From: Actinomycetes bacterium
Lineage (GTDB): Bacteria > Actinomycetota > Actinomycetes > Mycobacteriales > Mycobacteriaceae
Direction: 5' to 3'
DNA: 64,000 nucleotides
Assembly: GCA_023461275.1 (NCBI GenBank)
Contig: JAEYMI010000048.1
Location: 186,001-250,000 of the forward strand
Part shown: positions 27,684 through 35,823 of the stretch, piece by piece
Numbering within the stretch: the first letter of the stretch is position 1
Layout of the letters: every line of letters starts with the position of its first letter
Program-made: the position numbers and the translations under genes
Notes under the pieces: model-generated
Database searches by the model: none
What the model was told of the DNA's origin: nothing
What the model saw: only the letters and a program-made list of their open reading frames with translations

Positions 27684-28361
27684 ATGGCCATCCCTGCTAT
27701 CGCACCCTACGAGATCCCCCGTGGTCCGTTCCCGGCGAAAGTGGACTGGACGCCGGACCCACAGCGGGCGGCTCTGCTGATTCACGACATGCAGAACTAC
27801 TTCATCGACGCCTATGACACCGCGGCCGAACCGATGGCGACCGCACTCCCGAATATGGTGCGGATTCGCGAGGAGTGCGCGCGGCTGCACATCCCGGTGG
27901 TGTACACCGCGCAGCCCGGCGACCAGCATCCGTCACGACGCGGGATACTCGCGGACTTCTGGGGCAAGGGCCTCGAGTCGGGGCGCGACGAGGAGATCAT
28001 CGGTGCATTGGCTCCCCGGGCGGGTGACATCACCGTCACCAAGTGGCGCTACTCCGGTTTTCAGCGAACCGATCTGCGGCAGTTGCTCGGTCATCATGGT
28101 CGCGATCAGCTGCTCGTCGTCGGTGTCTATGCGCACATGGGGTGCATGATCAGCGCGATCGAGGCGTTCATGAGCGACGTCGCGCCCTTCTTCGTCATCG
28201 ACGCGATGGGCGATTTCAGTCGGGACGAGCACGAGATGGCCGCCGACTACATCGGCAAGCGTGCCGGCCGAGTGGTGCGCACCGATGAGGCGCTGGCCGC
28301 CCTCACTCACCCAGCACAGGCACAGCCCGCAGCGGCCACCACCGAACGGACGGCCAGCTGA
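27684..28361 (+). CDS. entB: Isochorismatase (EntB-like, no carrier domain)
   Basis: This 225-aa protein hydrolyses isochorismate to 2,3-dihydro-2,3-dihydroxybenzoate. It follows EntB closely: MAIPAIAPYEIP start, LLIHDMQNYF with catalytic Asp35, KWRYSGF with the catalytic Lys, GVYAHMGCM and DFSRDEH. E. coli EntB has a further aryl carrier domain of about 80 residues. Here the protein stops after an Ala/Pro/Thr-rich tail, so the carrier function must come from elsewhere, most likely the gene at 317-586. It is followed after 1 bp by entA. Iron control is expected from the box just upstream. Confidence 0.94.
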   Translation: MAIPAIAPYEIPRGPFPAKVDWTPDPQRAALLIHDMQNYFIDAYDTAAEPMATALPNMVRIREECARLHIPVVYTAQPGDQHPSRRGILADFWGKGLESGRDEEIIGALAPRAGDITVTKWRYSGFQRTDLRQLLGHHGRDQLLVVGVYAHMGCMISAIEAFMSDVAPFFVIDAMGDFSRDEHEMAADYIGKRAGRVVRTDEALAALTHPAQAQPAAATTERTAS

Positions 28362-28362
28362 C

Positions 28363-29091
28363 GTGACCGCATCATCTCGTCCGGTCGCCGGCATCGACGG
28401 CCGCACGGCACTGGTCACCGGTGCGGCAGGTGGAATCGGGTCGGCGGTCACCAAAGCACTTCAGGAAGCAGGGGCGCTGGTCCGACAGTGGGATCGCGTC
28501 GCCTCGCCCGGCATCGACGCGGTCGACGTCAGCGATCGTCGCGCCGTCGCCGAGGCGTGGATACGCATCGAGGAAACCGGCGGACCGCTGGACGTGGTGA
28601 TCCACGCCGCCGGAGTGATGTCCGACGATTGGGATCGATGTCTGGCGGTCAACGCTACCGGCGCGCGCAACGTTCTCGACGCCGCCGCCGAACACATGTC
28701 GGTGCGCGGACGTGGCTCGATCGTGGTGATCTCCAGCAACGCCGCTGCCATTCCGCGCGCCGCCATGCCCGCGTATGCCGCGTCGAAGGCCGCGGCCACG
28801 TCGTATGCCCGCAGCATCGGGCTCTCGTTGGCGCCAAAAGGTATTCGGGTGAACATCATCTCCCCCGGATCCACCGATACCGAGATGCTGCGCGGCATGT
28901 GGTCCGCACCGTCCGACCGCGACGCGGTGCTCGCGGGAGTGCCGGGAGAATTCCGGCTGGGAATCCCGTTGGGCCGCATCGCCGAGCCCGACGACATCGC
29001 CGAAACCGCGCTCTTCCTGGCCTCCGATGCAGCTCGCCACGTCACATTGCACGACCTGCGCGTCGACGGAGGTGCCACGCTCGACATGTGA
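28363..29091 (+). CDS. entA: 2,3-dihydro-2,3-dihydroxybenzoate dehydrogenase
   Basis: This 242-aa short-chain dehydrogenase has the NAD-binding motif TGAAGGIG, NAAG-like VIHAAGVM, a Ser in VVISSNAA and a catalytic AYAASK Tyr-Lys pair. It is expected to oxidise dihydro-DHB to 2,3-dihydroxybenzoate, completing the entB-entA pathway to the aryl cap. GTG 28363 was chosen because it follows the entB stop directly, and the SDR fold begins about 12 residues in. Longer starts would lie inside entB. The final VDGGATLDM is typical of the SDR C-terminus. Confidence 0.92.
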   Translation: MTASSRPVAGIDGRTALVTGAAGGIGSAVTKALQEAGALVRQWDRVASPGIDAVDVSDRRAVAEAWIRIEETGGPLDVVIHAAGVMSDDWDRCLAVNATGARNVLDAAAEHMSVRGRGSIVVISSNAAAIPRAAMPAYAASKAAATSYARSIGLSLAPKGIRVNIISPGSTDTEMLRGMWSAPSDRDAVLAGVPGEFRLGIPLGRIAEPDDIAETALFLASDAARHVTLHDLRVDGGATLDM

Positions 29092-29132
29092 CTCCTTCAC
29101 CTGCACAACATATTTCACTCCGACGTTAGGCA

Positions 29133-30164
29133 ATGCCAGTGACAACAACCCCAGTGAGAGAACACGCAGCACAGACGACGCCACGCCGATCAATGCGACA
29201 CCGCACATCTGTCGTCACCGCCGTGGCCGCCGTCCTCATCGCAATCATCGCGGGCTGCTCAGCACCCGATGAGAACACGTCGTCGAGCGCCGCCGCGTTC
29301 ACCCCGGTGACGATCGACCATGAGTACGGTTCGACAACCATCGACGCTCCGCCCACCCGGGTCGTGACCATATCCACCAACTGGACCGACACGCTTGCTG
29401 CCCTGGATATCCCGATCTCAGCACGTATCGTCGAGAAGGGCTATGCGGGGGTCAACAACGAATTCCCCTGGACACCGAAGAACGACGCCGAGGTCAAGGT
29501 CGTCGACTCCTTGGCGTCCATGGACGTCGCCGAGGTCGCCGCGCTCAAGCCCGACCTGATCCTCGCGGGCTATCTCGGAGACCGCTCGTATTACGACCGG
29601 CTCGCCAAGATTGCTCCGACGATTCCGGTGATGGAAAAGGGCGTCAGCGTCGACACCTGGCAGGATGTCGCCACCACGGCCGGCAAGATATTCGGCAAGC
29701 AGGATGCGGCCGCGGCACTGATCACCAAGACCCAGGGCAACATCGACAAGTTCAAAGCCGATCACCCTGCGGCAGTGGGCAAGACGTTCACGTTCGCACA
29801 GTTCCAGCCGACCGGCAATATCGGCGCGATCAACTCCACCAAGGATTCCGCCGCAGGCCTTCTGGCCTCGCTCGGCTTCACCCTGAACCCGAAACTCGCT
29901 GCCCAACATAATGGTTCGGCTACTCGCAGCCCCATTTCGGCGGAGCGGATCGATCTGCTGGATTCTGATCTGCTGGTGGCCTGGACACTTGGTGACCGGT
30001 CCACCCTGGAGAAGGTGCCGGGGTGGAACTCGTTGACCGCGGTCCGTGACGACACCGTCGTCTACCTCACCAACGACAACGCGCCGGCCTTCGGTGTGCC
30101 CAGTGCGCCGTCGGTCGACTACGTGATCTCTTTGCTCAACCCGGTGGCGGCGCGGATGAAGTAA
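29133..30164 (+). CDS. Iron-siderophore ABC transporter substrate-binding lipoprotein
   Basis: The 343-aa protein has a basic N-terminus, a hydrophobic stretch and a lipobox (IIAGC, Cys about 46), so it should be a lipid-anchored surface protein. The mature part is a helical-backbone metal receptor: PPTRVVTISTNWTDTLAALDI at the start, then AALKPDLILAG, WNSLTAV and DDTVVYL near the end. This is the FepB/FhuD-type family that captures ferric siderophores. It sits 41 bp behind entA and is probably co-transcribed with it. The matching permease and ATPase genes are not in the window, so uptake depends on genes elsewhere. A long hairpin follows. Confidence 0.9.
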   Translation: MPVTTTPVREHAAQTTPRRSMRHRTSVVTAVAAVLIAIIAGCSAPDENTSSSAAAFTPVTIDHEYGSTTIDAPPTRVVTISTNWTDTLAALDIPISARIVEKGYAGVNNEFPWTPKNDAEVKVVDSLASMDVAEVAALKPDLILAGYLGDRSYYDRLAKIAPTIPVMEKGVSVDTWQDVATTAGKIFGKQDAAAALITKTQGNIDKFKADHPAAVGKTFTFAQFQPTGNIGAINSTKDSAAGLLASLGFTLNPKLAAQHNGSATRSPISAERIDLLDSDLLVAWTLGDRSTLEKVPGWNSLTAVRDDTVVYLTNDNAPAFGVPSAPSVDYVISLLNPVAARMK

Positions 30165-30191
30165 CCCGCCCGGGAGCGCGTGATGTGCTGA

Positions 30192-30235
30192 GAGACGGTG
30201 TAGATGTGGAATGCCATCCGCATCTACACCGTCTC
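30192..30235. terminator. Long perfect hairpin downstream of siderophore-binding gene
   Basis: GAGACGGTGTAGATG and CATCTACACCGTCTC form a perfect 15-bp inverted repeat. The 14-base spacer can extend it by three more pairs plus a G-T wobble around a 6-base loop (ATGCCA). No T-tract follows, as is common for actinobacterial I-shaped terminators. It ends 20 bp before the DUF1345 start, so it could also act on that gene. Confidence 0.65.
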
Positions 30236-30255
30236 ACTCGTCTCCGGGAGTCCCC

Positions 30256-30915
30256 ATGGTCGATCGTTCATCGCTGTCGCTTCTCCTGCCGGTCGGCCGA
30301 CGTCTGACCATTGCGCTGGTCGCCGGGATCGCGATCGGCACCGCCATCGGGTTCGTGTCCCACGACCCGACCTCGGGCGCGTTGGGAGCCATCACCGTGA
30401 CCGGCGCGCTGTTCGTGGCCGGAGGTTGGCTGGTGTTGTGGCCGATGGACAGTACCGCCACGCGCGAGAACGTCGGGCGCGAAGATTTTCGGCCGGTGGT
30501 CCGTGAGCTGGTGATGGTGGTCGCCGCCGTGGCCGCGCTGGGCGCGATCGTCGGCCTGCTCGTCGACGGTGGCAACGGTGCAGGCGTGTTGCCCGCGGTG
30601 CTGGCGTTCGCCGGCGTCTTCGCGTCGTGGGCGTGCCTGCACCTGATGTATGCGGCCCGCTACGCGTATCTGTACTTCGCCGCCGACGACGACACCCCCG
30701 GCGGCATCGACTTCAATTCCGACGAGGTGCCGGCCTACCGGGACTTCTTCTACTTCAGCTACAACCTGGGCATGACCTACCAGGTGTCGGACACGTCGGT
30801 CTCCGACCGACGGATCCGATCGGTGGCGCTACGCCACTGCCTGCTCTCATACCTCTTCGGCGCCGTCATCCTGGCCACCACCATCAACCTGGTCGCCGGG
30901 GTGATCACCCGCTGA
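30256..30915 (+). CDS. DUF1345 family membrane protein
   Basis: This 219-aa protein has about five hydrophobic membrane segments and the DUF1345 signature region (AYLYFAADDD then DFFYFSYNLGMTYQVSDT). The function of the family is unknown. ATG 30256 is preferred because GGGAG lies six bases upstream and the hydrophobic protein begins directly after it. An ATG at 30211 lies inside the preceding hairpin and is unlikely. The gene is separated from the siderophore genes by that hairpin and meets the next gene tail to tail. Confidence 0.82.
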   Translation: MVDRSSLSLLLPVGRRLTIALVAGIAIGTAIGFVSHDPTSGALGAITVTGALFVAGGWLVLWPMDSTATRENVGREDFRPVVRELVMVVAAVAALGAIVGLLVDGGNGAGVLPAVLAFAGVFASWACLHLMYAARYAYLYFAADDDTPGGIDFNSDEVPAYRDFFYFSYNLGMTYQVSDTSVSDRRIRSVALRHCLLSYLFGAVILATTINLVAGVITR

Positions 30916-32316
30916 TCACGACGCGAGCTTGCGGTCCTCGGCGAAGCACATCGACCGCAGCACGTTGTGATAGGCGGTGAAACCGAAGGTGAGCGGAGCG
31001 TAGAACAAGCCGAACGGACGCGGAATCAGCTGTGTCACCGGCAGTGTGGTGCCGTTGGGGCCGGGCAGCGTGCCGAAGAACTCCTGAGCCGGATCGGAGC
31101 CGAGGCCCTGCGAGTACGCGATCTGCGAGAGGAAGATAGCCACGTAGATCGTGTAGTAGGCCGCGGTCATGGTCTTGGTGACCGACAGGTCGGAGAGTCG
31201 GACCTGTTCGCCGAAATTCTTGCCTTCGTTGAAGTTGTGCACCAAGCCGATCAGGATGTCCAGCGGCGCGCCACCGATATTCGGGACGATGTAGCCGCCG
31301 GCCAGTGAGATCACCGACTCGATCTGGTTGTAGTCGGCGGGATCGGCCGGGATCAGGTTGTGCGGCACAAAGGTGTTGCGCATGACGTTCTGCAGATCGG
31401 CCGTCGACTTCGCGATCGACACCTTGGCGGCCGGATTCGGATTGGTCTTGATCAGGTAATCCGATGTGCGCGAGACGATCCGCGACAGCGGGGCGTCACC
31501 GATGGGCTTGCAGTTCTTCTTGTCGGCGATGTCGACCTGTCCGGCCATCTCCTCGATCCACCGTGGCACCGAGCCGGCGAATCGCAGGTCCTTCACCGGT
31601 TGCCCGGCACCTGCCTTCTCCTCGTCGGTCATCGACACGATGCACGAGTTCAGCAGCGCCTGCGAAATGTATTGGTAGACATACCGAACACCGTAGATCG
31701 CGATGTAGAACGGCAGGGTGACCAAGAACCTCACCGTGATCGGTCCCCAGATGGTCGCGACGTTGGGTACCGCGCCCAATGCGATGGTGAGCGGGATGAG
31801 GACGGTCATGTAGATGAACATCCAGGCGGTCTCAACGGCCTGCGCGAGGGTCAGGTTCTCCACCGTGATCGCTTGGAAAGCCTTGCCGTGACGGATGTTC
31901 AGCAGCTGTGAAACCGCCCACAGCGAGATCGGATCCCGATACTTCATGATCGGGTCGTCTTTCTTCGCGCCGAGTTGCTTGGGGTGGTTGGACACCAGCA
32001 TGTTCGAGATACGCAAACGGTCCATGTCCCGATGCGCCTGAGCCTTGATCTTCGCCTGATCGCGTTGCACCTGCGGTGGCAGATACCCGACCACGGAATC
32101 GAAGATGGCGTCGTAGATCTTGCCGAGAGTGGCGAAATCGGAGCCGACGCATTTCTTGGCAGCAGGGCCGGCCGGGACGGTGGGTGAGGCCGGAACGGCT
32201 GCTGCCGAACCGATCATCTCGGTCCTGCTGTCGATCACTCCCACCGTGATGACAAACGCCAACACGATCACTGCAACTCGACGCACCAACTGCCCCAACC
32301 TCTCACAACCACGCAC
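30916..32316 (-). CDS. Conserved mycolata membrane/secreted protein, unknown function
   Basis: This 466-aa protein has an N-terminal signal or anchor (VAVIVLAFVITVGVI), a predicted lumenal domain with Cys (KKCVGSDFATLGKIYDAIFD), two central membrane segments (about residues 165-210) and a further C-terminal hydrophobic region. I do not recognise a catalytic motif. Proteins of this kind occur in mycolic-acid bacteria with no assigned role. Codon use is like the neighbours. It stands alone on its strand, with DUF1345 converging on it and meaB upstream after a 185-bp gap. Confidence 0.75.
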   Translation of the reverse strand: MRGCERLGQLVRRVAVIVLAFVITVGVIDSRTEMIGSAAAVPASPTVPAGPAAKKCVGSDFATLGKIYDAIFDSVVGYLPPQVQRDQAKIKAQAHRDMDRLRISNMLVSNHPKQLGAKKDDPIMKYRDPISLWAVSQLLNIRHGKAFQAITVENLTLAQAVETAWMFIYMTVLIPLTIALGAVPNVATIWGPITVRFLVTLPFYIAIYGVRYVYQYISQALLNSCIVSMTDEEKAGAGQPVKDLRFAGSVPRWIEEMAGQVDIADKKNCKPIGDAPLSRIVSRTSDYLIKTNPNPAAKVSIAKSTADLQNVMRNTFVPHNLIPADPADYNQIESVISLAGGYIVPNIGGAPLDILIGLVHNFNEGKNFGEQVRLSDLSVTKTMTAAYYTIYVAIFLSQIAYSQGLGSDPAQEFFGTLPGPNGTTLPVTQLIPRPFGLFYAPLTFGFTAYHNVLRSMCFAEDRKLAS

Positions 32317-32501
32317 CCCGAGAGCCCCCGTAGACGCCGAGAACTTCCCCTGGTCGCACCCTGACTTCGATGACCCGATTTAGGTGACCCTAAGGAACGT
32401 AACAGGTCCGTCACGGGTAGGCCAACAGTGCCGTGATCATTTCGGCAATGAGGTGATATGACTCATGTCACATTCAACGCAGCAACTGGCCGGTGAGCGG
32501 C

Positions 32502-33539
32502 TTACCGCTGGTCGAACACCTCGAGAATGCGCATGGCCGCGAGCGCCGGCGTGAGTTCGCCGGTGCGCACCTGGTGCTCCACCTCGGCGCGGACCGCCTT
32601 GACCGATGCGCTCTCGGCCAATCGCGACAGCAGGATGTCGTGCACCATCGACCACGTCCAGTCGATCTGCTGTTGGCTTCGGCGCTGCTCGAGCAGACCG
32701 GCATCGGACAGCGTCTTGCGATGCCGCAGAACGGCTTTCCAGAACTCGTCGACTCCGGAATTCTCGATGGCGCTCATCGTCAACACCGGCGGGAACCACG
32801 GTGCATCGTGCGGGTAGAGCAGCCGCAGTGCGTTGGTCAGTTCTCGGGCGGCACTCTTGGCCTCGGTGAGGTGTTTGCCGTCGGCCTTGTTCACGACGAT
32901 CACATCGGCGAGTTCGAGTACGCCCTTCTTGATCCCCTGCAGCGAATCGCCGGTGCGCGCCAGCGTGAGGAAGGTGAAGGTGTCGACCATGTTGGCCACC
33001 GTCACCTCCGACTGCCCGACACCGACGGTCTCGACGAGCACCACGTCGAACCCCGCCGCCTCGAGCAGCACGATGGTCTCGCGAGTCGCCTTGGCGACGC
33101 CGCCGAGCGTGCCCGATGTCGGGGACGGCCGGACGTAGGCGTTCGGATTGGTCGACAATCGCGCCATCCGGGTCTTGTCACCGAGAATGGATCCGCCGGT
33201 CCGAGTCGACGACGGGTCGACCGCCAGCACCGCGACCTTGTGGCCCGCCTCGATCAGGTGCATGCCCAGTGCCTCGATCGTGGTGGACTTGCCCACTCCC
33301 GGGACACCGGTGATGCCGACCCGAAAAGAGTTGCCCGCGTACGGTGTCAGCGCCAGCAACAGCTCCTGCGCGGCGAGCCGATGGTCGGCGCGAGTGGATT
33401 CCAGCAGGGTGATCGCCCGGGCCAGATCGGCACGACGATCCGCACGGACCGCGGCGGCCAGCGCCTCGACGTCGACCCGACGACCACCGCCAGGCGCTCG
33501 ATCTGCCGAAGTCACGGTGCGCGAACGCGATTCAGCCAT
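32502..33539 (-). CDS. meaB: Methylmalonyl-CoA mutase-associated GTPase
   Basis: The 345-aa protein is a G3E-family GTPase with P-loop GITGVPGVGKST, the VDPSS segment, VETVGVGQSE (Walker B region) and NKAD (guanine specificity). MeaB/ArgK protects and reloads the adenosylcobalamin cofactor of methylmalonyl-CoA mutase. The start ATG 33539 overlaps the end of mutB by 8 bp, confirming one operon mutA-mutB-meaB. As I recall, M. tuberculosis has the mazEF4 toxin-antitoxin pair between mutB and this gene. Here it is absent. Confidence 0.94.
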   Translation of the reverse strand: MAESRSRTVTSADRAPGGGRRVDVEALAAAVRADRRADLARAITLLESTRADHRLAAQELLLALTPYAGNSFRVGITGVPGVGKSTTIEALGMHLIEAGHKVAVLAVDPSSTRTGGSILGDKTRMARLSTNPNAYVRPSPTSGTLGGVAKATRETIVLLEAAGFDVVLVETVGVGQSEVTVANMVDTFTFLTLARTGDSLQGIKKGVLELADVIVVNKADGKHLTEAKSAARELTNALRLLYPHDAPWFPPVLTMSAIENSGVDEFWKAVLRHRKTLSDAGLLEQRRSQQQIDWTWSMVHDILLSRLAESASVKAVRAEVEHQVRTGELTPALAAMRILEVFDQR

Positions 33540-35823
33540 CGGCAAGCGGCACACCGGGCAGTTCGTAACCGAGCGACTTGGCCAGCGTGGTGACCAGTTC
33601 CACCGCCGAGTCGGCGATGACCGTCCCCGGCGGGAAGATCGCCGACGCACCGGCTGCGTAAAGCTCGTCGAAGTCGCCGGGCGGAATCACCCCGCCGACG
33701 ACGATCATGATGTCCTCGCGGCCGACAGCTGCGAGCGCATCACGAAGTGCCGGAACCAATGTAAGGTGGCCTGCTGCCAACGACGAGACGCCGACGACGT
33801 GTACGTCGTTATCGGCGGCCTGCGCGGCAACCTCCTCCGGCGTGGCGAACAGCGGGCCGACGTCGACATCGAAGCCGAGGTCGGCGAACGCGGTGGCAAT
33901 CACCTTCTGTCCGCGGTCGTGACCGTCCTGGCCCATCTTGGCGACGAGAACACGCGGTCGCCGTCCGTCGGCCTCAGCGAATTGGCGTACCACCTCGCTG
34001 GCGGCCTCGACGTTGCTCACATCGCCTGCCTCATGCCGATAGACCCCGCTGATCGTCTTGATCTCCGCCTGATGACGACCATAGACCTTCTCCAACGCCT
34101 CGGAGATCTCCCCGACCGTCGCCTGCTTGCGCGCCGCCTCGATGGCCAGCGCCATCAGATTGTTGTCCATGCCGCCCGAGCCGTCGGCAGCCGCACGGGT
34201 CAGGTCGGCCAACGCGGCTTCCACGGCAGCCGAATCACGATGCGCCCGTAGCGTTGCCAGCTTCTCGAGCTGCTCGGCCCGCACACGCGAGTTCTCGACC
34301 TTGAGGACCTCGATCTCCTCGTCGTCGGCCACGCGGTACTTGTTGACCCCGATCAGCGGCTGCTGGCCGGAGTCGATCCGCGCCTGGGTACGGGCGGCGG
34401 CTTCCTCGATGCGCAGCTTCGGCAGGCCCTCGTTGATGGCCTGGGTCATGCCGCCGGCCTCCTCGACCTCAGCGATGTGTCCCCGGGCCTTCTCCGCGAG
34501 ATGGTGGGTCAACCATTCGACGTAGTTCGAGCCGGCCCACGGGTCGATCGGACGGGTGGTGCCCGATTCCTGCTGCAGCAGCAGCTGGGTGTTGCGGGCG
34601 ATGCGCGCGGAGAAGTCGGTCGGCAGTGCGATCGCCTCGTCGAGAGCGTTGGTGTGCAACGACTGGGTGTGGCCCTGGGTGGCGGCCATCGCCTCGATGC
34701 AGGTGCGCGCAACGTTGTTGAACACATCCTGCGCGGTCAATGACCACCCCGAGGTCTGCGAATGTGTGCGCAGCGACAGCGATTTCGCGCTCTTCGGATC
34801 GAACTTCGCCACCAGTTCGCTCCACAGCAGCCGCGCCGCGCGGAGTTTGGCGACCTCCATGAAGAAGTTCATCCCGATGCCCCAGAAGAAGGACAGCCGA
34901 GGCGCGAACTTGTCGATGTCCAAACCGGCCTCGAGTCCGGCCCGGATGTACTCGACACCGTCGGCAAGGGTGTAGGCGAGCTCGAGATCGGCTGTGGCAC
35001 CGGCTTCTTGGATGTGATAGCCGGAGATCGAGATGGAGTTGAACTTCGGCATCTTGGCACTGGTGTACTCAAAGATGTTGGAGATGATCCGCATCGACGG
35101 CTTGGGCGGATAGATGTAGGTGTTGCGGACCATGAACTCTTTGAGAATGTCGTTCTGAATCGTGCCGGCCAGCTTCTCCGGCGGTACGCCTTGTTCTTCT
35201 GCCGCAACGACATACAGGGCGAGGATGGGGAGCACCGCACCATTCATCGTCATCGACACCGACACATTGCCCAGGTCGATGCCGTCGAACAGCTGGCGCA
35301 TATCCAGAATCGAATCGATGGCGACACCGGCCATGCCGACGTCACCGGCCACCCGCGGATGATCGGAGTCGTAGCCGCGATGGGTGGCCAGATCAAACGC
35401 CACCGACAGGCCCTTCTGGCCGGCCGCGAGGTTGCGGCGATAGAACGCGTTGGACTCCGCGGCGGTGGAGAACCCGGCGTACTGCCGGATGGTCCACGGC
35501 TGGTTGACGTACATCGTCGGGTAGGGCCCACGAATGAACGGTGCCTCGCCGGGAATCGAGTCCAGCGGATAGGGATGTTCGGCGGTGGTGATCGCGTCGC
35601 GGTCGGCACGAACATACAGCGGGGCCACATCGATCTGCTCCGGCGTCGACCACGTGGTCTGATCCGGGGTGTCATCGACGGGGGCCACTGCAGCAGCGCC
35701 CGACTCTACGGCGCCCGATTCCACTGGGCCCGATTCCACTGGGCCCGATTCCACTGGGCCCAAGTCCACATCGGCGAACGAGGGCACGGCTGCTGATGCG
35801 CGTTGTGCTTCTGCCTGGGTCAT
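33532..35823 (-). CDS. mutB: Methylmalonyl-CoA mutase large subunit
   Basis: The 763-aa protein is the catalytic subunit interconverting methylmalonyl-CoA and succinyl-CoA in propionate and odd-chain or sterol breakdown. The TIM-barrel part starts at RGPYPTMYVNQPWTIRQYAGF. The C-terminal cobalamin domain has the B12-binding motif DGHDRGQK followed by GFDVDVGPLF. The N-terminus carries an unusual GPVES repeat (about residues 22-38) encoded by 15-bp tandem repeats. The start overlaps the mutA stop (ATGA). Confidence 0.96.
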   Translation of the reverse strand: MTQAEAQRASAAVPSFADVDLGPVESGPVESGPVESGAVESGAAAVAPVDDTPDQTTWSTPEQIDVAPLYVRADRDAITTAEHPYPLDSIPGEAPFIRGPYPTMYVNQPWTIRQYAGFSTAAESNAFYRRNLAAGQKGLSVAFDLATHRGYDSDHPRVAGDVGMAGVAIDSILDMRQLFDGIDLGNVSVSMTMNGAVLPILALYVVAAEEQGVPPEKLAGTIQNDILKEFMVRNTYIYPPKPSMRIISNIFEYTSAKMPKFNSISISGYHIQEAGATADLELAYTLADGVEYIRAGLEAGLDIDKFAPRLSFFWGIGMNFFMEVAKLRAARLLWSELVAKFDPKSAKSLSLRTHSQTSGWSLTAQDVFNNVARTCIEAMAATQGHTQSLHTNALDEAIALPTDFSARIARNTQLLLQQESGTTRPIDPWAGSNYVEWLTHHLAEKARGHIAEVEEAGGMTQAINEGLPKLRIEEAAARTQARIDSGQQPLIGVNKYRVADDEEIEVLKVENSRVRAEQLEKLATLRAHRDSAAVEAALADLTRAAADGSGGMDNNLMALAIEAARKQATVGEISEALEKVYGRHQAEIKTISGVYRHEAGDVSNVEAASEVVRQFAEADGRRPRVLVAKMGQDGHDRGQKVIATAFADLGFDVDVGPLFATPEEVAAQAADNDVHVVGVSSLAAGHLTLVPALRDALAAVGREDIMIVVGGVIPPGDFDELYAAGASAIFPPGTVIADSAVELVTTLAKSLGYELPGVPLADG
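35716..35760. repeat. 15-bp tandem repeat inside mutB N-terminus
   Basis: Three exact copies of CGATTCCACTGGGCC lie in tandem, flanked by degenerate copies. On the coding strand they give GPVES repeated. The unit length is a multiple of three, so copy-number change keeps the frame and only alters the length of a flexible leader. Confidence 0.9.

Noticed and set aside
29101..29132. Possible iron box (GTTAGGCAATG) before the siderophore-binding gene
   Set aside because: Only a weak half match. The gene most likely shares transcription with entB-entA.
32380..32393. TTAGGTGACCCTAA palindrome upstream of the 466-aa membrane protein as an iron box
   Set aside because: TTAGG and CCTAA arms are present, but the spacer is 4 bp rather than 9, so it does not fit the IdeR/DtxR spacing. 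It may be a different operator.
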